64,000 nucleotides of DNA, taken from assembly GCA_904066235.2 (NCBI GenBank), contig CAJFCV020000006.1, forward strand, positions 3,534,001-3,598,000, written 5' to 3'. Every line of letters starts with the position of its first letter. Position 1 is the first letter of the stretch. The position numbers were made by a program, and so were the translations under genes. Origin of the DNA: Bursaphelenchus xylophilus. Taxonomy: Eukaryota; Nematoda; Chromadorea; Rhabditida; Aphelenchoididae. The notes under the pieces are model-generated. The model was given only the letters and a program-made list of their open reading frames with translations. It was not told the origin of the DNA and searched no databases. Of this stretch, positions 57,764 through 64,000 are shown in pieces.

Positions 57764-59765
57764 TTGACGTGGGGGTTTCGGCCCTTTGCTTCGCATTGTA
57801 AAAGGCATTTGTGAACGCCTTAATGTGTGTGTGTATAGTTACCGTTGAAAGGAATGATTGGCGAAACAAAAGGGAAATGCAAAAACATTGACTACACAAA
57901 TTATCAGGTTGTAAGGTTCTCAGAATGACCTCGAAAAGCCGCTTTTTATTTACCATGAAGTGCAAAAATTGTAGATTTTTTGGAAGCTCTTGATTTGGTT
58001 AATTGTTATAGGATTTTAAATTTTAGATTTGTAAATAGTCGTTGGCACTCAAAAATTTGTGTTTTTTTTGTAATAAGTTTTGGTATAAATTTTCTCACAA
58101 TCGAACAAGAAAAAACTTAAGAGTTGAATTTGAAATCGGCAGACTATAGATAGACCATGCCCGAACTAATCTTAATTTTGGCATGCCCTTTAAAAAAGAC
58201 CACTCAATTCCTCAAGTCATATCGACTCATGCTGATATTAGATGGGGTTTTTGATAAAATTTTGTCGTCAACAAGTGATAAAACATAGCTTTGAGCTGGG
58301 CTTTCAAACGTTATCCGGCTTGGCTTTAGCTTTGCGGTTTTGGCCAGGTCTTATTAAAACCCGATTTTTTGGAAACTTTTTTCTGCACAATTTTGCTTTC
58401 TTTTTCTTTGAGAACAATGCTGTCATTGTAGCAACATTAGGTGGGTTTATTCCTCAATTCCCCAAGCAAACAAACTTTCAAATCAATTAAACTTTTTTTT
58501 TCATTTTTTTGAGATTTCATGAGAAATAGGGATTACGGGAATCCGGGGTTTCAATATCTTCCTGGTCCTGGCCCAAGGTCAGGAATTTTGACTCGGTCCG
58601 GATTGCAGCCATGCTTTCTTGACCACACCTTTCTTTTGTTTTCAGATATTCTGTTTTTGCTCTTTTTTGTCCTGTCTCCGTTTCTTTTTTATTTGATACA
58701 CTAAACTCGTTTCATTCAATCAGTATTTTTCAGTATCTGCTCTCCGTCGCAACCTTCTTGTACGCACCTCTTCATTTTTCTTACTTCCTATTTGAATTCC
58801 TTTAAATTTTAGCGTTCCCTTTCTTCCCCCTTTCTTCAGGGATGACAGTTCTGTTTACAAAAACCGAAAGTTTAAAACCATGTAGGGGTTATGGCGGCCC
58901 GCACCTTCGGGATGGGCTTTTTTCTCCACTAACCATTTTTGTAAATTGAAAAAAAGGACCGTTCGAAAACAACTTTTGCGTGGGCACTTCTTGGAATGGG
59001 CGAGCGGCGAACGGAGAACGTTTTGAACTTTTTGTGATGGATCGGGTTCAGAGACACAATTCACTTCCACAAAACAGTTCCGGACAGTCGGAAGGGGAGA
59101 TAGTCAATTAAAAAAATGTGTTCAAAATCAAGGGAGATAAACATAAAGTACAAAAAGATTAAAAAAAACTTTGCGATTATAGATTACGTTTTTTGAGTGA
59201 AAATACGTTGAACGAGGACCTAAAGGAAATACATATCTTTGAAGAAAGGCTCTCAAGCTACAATACACAGACAATTTTCAAGGGTTTTTTTCATTTTGTA
59301 GGACACATTTAATTGCGAAACTTCTACTTTATGTCTTACAAGATGAGGTTGGGGCGATTTGAGAAAAAAGGCTGTAGCCACAAATGTATAATATATGAAT
59401 TTATAGAGGCACTTACATAGATGACCTTTGAACTCTTTGTAGCAATTCTCTGTAGGTCATCTTTTACTTTTTCAAAGGCTGAGCCTATGCCTTGTGTACT
59501 TGCCATATTACGATACTTTTGTACGAGAAACTATTGCATTATAGAAAAAATATTTGTTCCCGGATATGTCTTACAAGGGAATGGTTTGAACTGTCCGTGA
59601 GCTTTCAACATGAGACCTAGAAATTCTGAAAGAGCGTACAAAATTTAGTAGGAATCCGTTTTCCATTTTTGCCGAATGGTCTTGGGAGACGAGAAATATC
59701 GACAGAAAGATCCGACAAAAAAATCGAGAGAGAGAAAAGACGAACCGAAAGGCCGAGAGAAGCGT

Positions 59766-59850
59766 TACCAAATAGTCTAGTGGAAAAAGTTCCACGCACG
59801 AAACTTTTAGCAGAGGGAAGCCTTGGAGGTTCGAGTCCACCCGGAGCGGA
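59766..59850 (+). pseudogene. tRNA-like sequence, left arm
   Basis: The A box is TAGTCTAGTGG (59773-59783) and the B box GGTTCGAGTCC (59828-59838). The T arm pairs with one mismatch (GGAGG/CCACC) and a stem forms around CACGCAC in the anticodon position, but the acceptor ends do not pair. It is better read as a tRNA-derived Pol III promoter than a working tRNA. Confidence 0.55.
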
Positions 59851-60605
59851 TACCATCGCCTTGGATCTACGTGTCGTTAGTGTATTCGACAACTACGTAA
59901 AAATTCTTTTTTAATTTTTTTCGGGGGTTTTACAGATCTTGTTGCAAAATTATGCTTTTTCTATCGGCCGAATGGCCTTTGGAGAAGAGTTCCGGTCGTT
60001 TTTTATTGACCGGGTTACAATATGCTTACGTTACAGATATCTGTGAAAGTTAACTTTCAAAAAATTGAGTACGCAATGGCCACAAAGGTACATACGCAAA
60101 ATTTTGGCTCATTATCCCTTTCTATGATGCCGTCAGACGCAAAATTTCAAAAAAGACAAATTTGTGAAAATTTATACCTTCGAGGCAGAATTTGGGAAAA
60201 ATATTTGGGGCGTTTGTTAAACACATGCCCACGGTCATTTTAAACTAAAAACCTCAAAATCGATTTTTTTCGCAAATATGCCTTATTGGACCACACGCTG
60301 ACGCAGGGCCCCAAAAATTTTCTTTTGAACTTTTCTTGCAAAGCTTTAAGGAAAAGTGAAAATTTGGCAAGATTTTTCCCTGGAAACTCGAAAAATTCCC
60401 CAAGACCTATACACCCTTTCAGAACCGAGTATAAATGTCTTGAAAACACCAGTATGTCGACATCTGGCATCATCGAAAATGCAGCCAAGTTGTCAACTCT
60501 TCTTGAAATATCGAAAAAATTTTGTAAAATACCCGAATAAATGAAAAAAGAATTTTTACGTAGTTGTCGAATACACTAACGACACGTAGATCCAAGCCGA
60601 TGGTA

Positions 60606-60690
60606 TCCGCTCCGGGTGGACTCGAACCTCCAAGGCTTCCCTCTGCTAAAAGTTTCGTGCGTGGAACTTTTTCCACTAGACTATTTGGTA
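60606..60690 (-). pseudogene. tRNA-like sequence, right arm
   Basis: The inverse copy of the left-arm sequence: B box at 60618-60628 and A box at 60673-60683 on the minus strand. The two promoters point toward each other across the central region. Confidence 0.55.
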
Positions 60691-61271
60691 ACGCTTCTCT
60701 CGGCCTTTCGGTTCGTCTTTTCTCTCTCTCGATTTTTTTGTCGGATCTTTCTGTCGATATTTCTCGTCTCCCAAGACCATTCGGCAAAAATGGAAAACGG
60801 ATTCCCACTAAACTTTGTACGCTCTTTCAGAATTTCTAGGTCTCATGTTGAAAGCTCACGGACAGTTCAAACCATTCCCTTGTTAGCTAGCGAAAAAATT
60901 CTGCAAAATTTTGCAAATAATTTTTATGTACCATTCATTAAGCAGCCCCATGGATTTGCCTCCAATATTCACCACTATTTAAATAAAACATTCCGAGTCC
61001 GCCTTATCGTACCATTCTTCTGTAGCAATATTTGTTACCGCGGGGTTAACAATCAACGGTTGTAACGTGAACACAAACCCGCTTGCAGAATCTCTGTTTA
61101 CAGTTTGGAAACAAGATAAGAATTCGAAAACAAGTAGAAATTATTTAAACCCCGGAAGCCCCATTGAAAAATAAATAAATTTTATTTGTTTGTTTACCGT
61201 AACTGATATTAGTAAAGTTGTCGCACAAAGATATTATTGTTCTTTGGTCATGGTGAGCCGCTAACCGAAGG

Positions 61272-62692
61272 TTAATAACCTGGCGCGGTTCTTGGTGGAG
61301 GACAGTGTAAGCATGATCCACGGGGTCCGGTTTCTCCTTGAAAACCGCGTTGGCCGGGGAATCCTGGAGTTCCTGGACGGCCTGGTTGTCCTGGGTCTCC
61401 GGGAGGACCTGAAAATTTTTTCAAAATTAAGATTCACGATCTTGAAACAGTCTTTAAAGTGTAAGGTTCGTATTAGCCCATGTTTTGCACTGTCGAAATT
61501 GGATAAATATAGTAAAAGATCACCTCCAATTTAGTGTCGAAAAGTATCACAGGGCTGGAGGCATACTGTTCCTTTTGCGACTCAACATTTAACCTACCTC
61601 TTCTTGGCTCTTCTCCATTCTTTCCGGGTGTTCCCGCCCTTCCAGGATATCCCCGTGGGCCAGGAGGGCCTGGAGGCCCAGCAGGCCCAATTCTCTCCAC
61701 AACGTATAGTTTTCCAGGCAGACCAGGCCGTCCGCCCGCTCCGCATGGTCCTTTCCCTCCGCTTGGCCCCACAGGCCCTGGAGGCCCCGGTGGGCCGGGT
61801 TCAGCATGAAGCAACGAGTCAAACCCTTGATATCCTCGCTGGCCAGGGGGTCCGGGAGGTCCCGGTTGACCAGGTCGACCGGGCACGGAGTTGGCGCATT
61901 CGTAGCACCAATCAATGTTGAGGTTTGGGCGAGGAGGAGGCGCACCTTCTGCTCCATTTCTTCCTGGTCGTCCGGGTTGTCCAGAGACCCCGGGCCATCC
62001 GGGATGACCTTTGCGACCAGGAGGGCCGGGTGGAGAGACACCGCATCCGCAGCAGCCTGAGGGTGAAGAACTGTCCTAAAAAATTTTTTTGGTGGGTTAC
62101 TGGAATTAAACTTGTCATTTTTCCCTTTTACTAACATTCCGAATAAAAATGTCATGTTAATGCCATAGACAAAAAAGTCAAAAATCTTGCTTATGCTTTA
62201 GAAAACCATGACCTTAACTTCAGTCGAATAGCACGTAAAGTTCCGCATTTTCTCCCATATTTTGCTTACCACGCCATAACTTGAAACAGCCTCGCTGACT
62301 TGTCTCCTCAAATCCCGGTTTATCCTTTGAACCTCGCTCTCTCCATTCTGCCGCCTCAGCCGATCCTTGTAGAGCACATTGAACTGTTTTACCGCCTTTT
62401 CGACATCTCTAACATCTCTGTGCCGCCTTCCAATACCTCCCAATTTTGCGTTGACTTCTTGAAGAACAGTCGTTTTGGCCGTCTCCACCAAAATAGTGTT
62501 GGCTCGCGATTGACAGAAACGAAGCTCATCCAACATGAACGTATGCCTTTGTTGGACATAGCTGTAGATCATCGGCATGGAGATCATAATGAGGATGCAA
62601 GAAGTGGTGGCCATACAAACGCCAAAGAGGGCGACTTTGCGAAAAGAGTCGGCTTCATCCGCCCGATCTGGCGGAGTTGAGGAGGTTTTCAT
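61272..62692 (-). CDS. Cuticle collagen 3, with long N-terminal domain
   Basis: Three exons (62270-62692, 61598-62075, 61272-61408) encode 345 aa. The N-terminal domain is long, 141 residues in exon 1, with a signal-anchor ([22 protein letters not shown]), a basic site (GRRHRD), then a charged, probably helical region ([17 protein letters not shown]). Exon 2 has CCGCG, Gly-X-Y repeats with WCYEC, and two interruptions ([16 protein letters not shown]) plus an extra Cys in GKGPCGAGG. Exon 3 ends [13 protein letters not shown]. The start at 62692 follows directly on an acceptor (ccatttccag), so the upstream in-frame ATG at 62725 is not used. It differs clearly from collagens 1 and 2 and belongs to another subgroup. 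Confidence 0.93.
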
Positions 62693-64000
62693 CTGGAAAT
62701 GGGAGGATAGAGCTGTCCAGATCAAGCTAAAGGTCAGGCAAAAATCTTGAAAAATGGGTGTTAAGTTGTGTCAAATTTCATCAAAAAGTCAGAGTTGCAT
62801 TTCAAGGATTTCAACTGTTATATAAACCTTTTTTGAACCTCATACGTTCAGCTTCAAAACGATGACATTATAGGCTACAGTAATCATGAATCAATACGCA
62901 ACTTGACGAATCATATATCAAGCAATACATTTGCCCAATCACCCAACATCTCCTACCTTATCCATCTAATCCTTTGCCCACCGCTCTGTTTCCCTCCAGC
63001 CTTCGAGTCTACCCTACCGTTCGCCGCGCTTTTTCTTCCGTTATCCCGTGAATCCAGCGCCAATCTCATAAATGCTGTTCTTTTCGCTGATCCGCCCGCC
63101 GAAACATAATGTTTTCCCTTGTTTCAACATGATCTCGGGGCGGTGATCCTTCAATCGGAAAACTCGATTTCACTCGGATTTCCTTAATGTGAGAGGAAGG
63201 GAGTTTCAAACCCCCCATACGCCGGTTTTCCATTAATCTGTAGGCGTTGTAAAAGCGTCGTAGCTTCCGATTTATGGGATCTTCCTCGCCTTTAATGGCT
63301 AGCTCCTATTTGCAATGGAGTTGTAATTGGGCAGAGGAGTGGGAAACGAAGTGGTTTGAGTTGATTGGAAGGGTTCCAAGTGCTTTTTCCAAATAAAGAA
63401 TTTCAATTAAAGATCAAGTTAAGTTTGAAAATTTTCTTGCAGCACCTTCGCTGAATACTTGGTAAAAAATAAATCTTTTATTTGTAATCAAATTTACTTC
63501 ACTAACAGGGGAAGTACTGCAAGTGCGACGCGTGGATTTTGATGCAACTTGGCACAAATTTAGAATTATTTTTTTACAATATAACTGAGACACATAGCTC
63601 GCGCAGCAACGAACGAGATTTTTAAGTAGGGCGTTGGCAAAAATTATATACTTTTTTCATATTTTAGCATAAAAAATTTCATGCTTATTTCTGTCGAAGA
63701 GGGTAATGTTTCACAAAAAAATATTTTTTCTGACCGAAATTAGCAAAGTTCTGGCCAAAAAGTGTTTTTCTTTATGACCGCTGTCCACGCTTAGCGTATT
63801 CGCTCGGCTTCAAAGATCGTTCAATATCTCGGCTGTCCCTGCAAAACGCAAGCTAAAACTTTTGGAAATTGATATGTGGACCATACCCAAAAAGCATGCA
63901 AAATTTTTAAAAAGCCTGAGCGTCGCACCTGCGGTACTTTCCCCTGTCAATATACCTCAAAATTCAAATTAAAAATCGCCATCATTTTTCTCAATCTTGG
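62693..64000. other. Right edge, no gene seen
   Basis: Upstream region of collagen 3 followed by AT-rich sequence and the TIR element at 63506-63946. No coding exon is supported. Confidence 0.6.
63506..63946. mobile_element. CAGGGGAAGTACT-family TIR element, copy 4
   Basis: A 441-bp copy with TAA on the left (63503-63505) and TCA on the right (63947-63949), probably a mutated duplication. Its body is more diverged from the other three copies, so it is likely the oldest. Confidence 0.8.

Larger units (their letters stand above)
59574..60882. mobile_element. 1.3-kb inverted-repeat element with tRNA-like Pol III promoter in each arm
   Basis: Nearly identical inverted arms of about 340 bp (59574-59912 and 60543-60882) end in CAAGGGAATGG...CCATTCCCTTG and are flanked by TTA (59571-59573, 60883-60885). 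The central 630 bp has no ORF. Each arm holds an A box and a perfect B box with tRNA spacing. Arms with so few mismatches suggest recent activity or gene conversion. No transposase is present. Confidence 0.88.
57764..61271. other. Intergenic between collagens 2 and 3
   Basis: No gene is supported. It contains the 1.3-kb inverted-repeat element at 59574-60882. The stretch 58240-59080 is mildly GC-richer but has no splice-linked exon. Confidence 0.55.

Noticed and set aside
59617..60839. Repeated open frames such as LAEGSLGGSSPPGADTI on both arms
   Set aside because: Translation across a tRNA-like sequence in an inverted-repeat element; not protein coding.
1..64000. CRISPR arrays, bacterial operons, rRNA genes
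   Set aside because: No spaced direct repeats of CRISPR type, no rRNA sequence and clear spliceosomal introns throughout; the DNA is eukaryotic.

Overview
This window looks like nuclear DNA of a nematode. It has short, phase-consistent introns, three cuticle collagen genes ending in the usual C-x-x-C-P-P-x-R-T-x-P-G-Y tail, tandem serpentine (chemoreceptor-like) GPCRs, a tandem pair of membrane-anchored short-chain dehydrogenases, a SUMO E2 (ubc-9), and many inverted-repeat transposons in AT-rich spacers. The species cannot be named from the sequence. All exon models were read by hand from splice consensus and reading-frame phase; no search was run.

Layout. 1-4.3 kb: AT-rich, no gene. 4.3-8.7 kb: an unrecognised minus-strand gene with a missing first exon. 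8.7-17.6 kb: gene-poor, with a family of ~445-bp terminal-inverted-repeat elements (TTA/TAA target duplications), one carrying a nested element with a tRNA-like Pol III promoter. 17.6-21.5 kb: a ten-exon minus-strand gene for a 699-aa Pro/Gln-rich tail-anchored protein, with tRNA-Ala(AGC) apparently in intron 1. 22.7-23.9 kb: a P-loop GTPase-like gene. 26.3-29.2 kb: a type II membrane protein with nine LDL-receptor class A modules and a Ser-Gly glycosaminoglycan-type linker. 29.6-30.3 kb: a small single-pass membrane protein. 31.5-32.2 kb: ubc-9. 34.9-42.2 kb: two paralogous GPCR genes flanking a broken mariner-type transposon, with four copies of one palindromic MITE in their introns. 42.4-46.6 kb: two paralogous small Cys-containing type I membrane proteins. 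46.75-48.35 kb: a 330-aa type I membrane protein. 48.8-53.6 kb: two tandem SDR genes of identical exon architecture. 53.9-62.7 kb: three minus-strand cuticle collagens, separated by an 8-bp-TSD MITE and a 1.3-kb inverted-repeat element whose arms each carry tRNA-like A and B boxes.

How it fits together. The right half is a surface- and cuticle-oriented neighbourhood built by local duplication (GPCR pair, small Cys protein pair, SDR pair, collagen trio). The most unusual signals are the inverted-repeat elements with internal Pol III promoters, the concentration of one MITE family in GPCR introns, and two GC-AG introns. The MITEs have no visible transposase here and would need one supplied from elsewhere.
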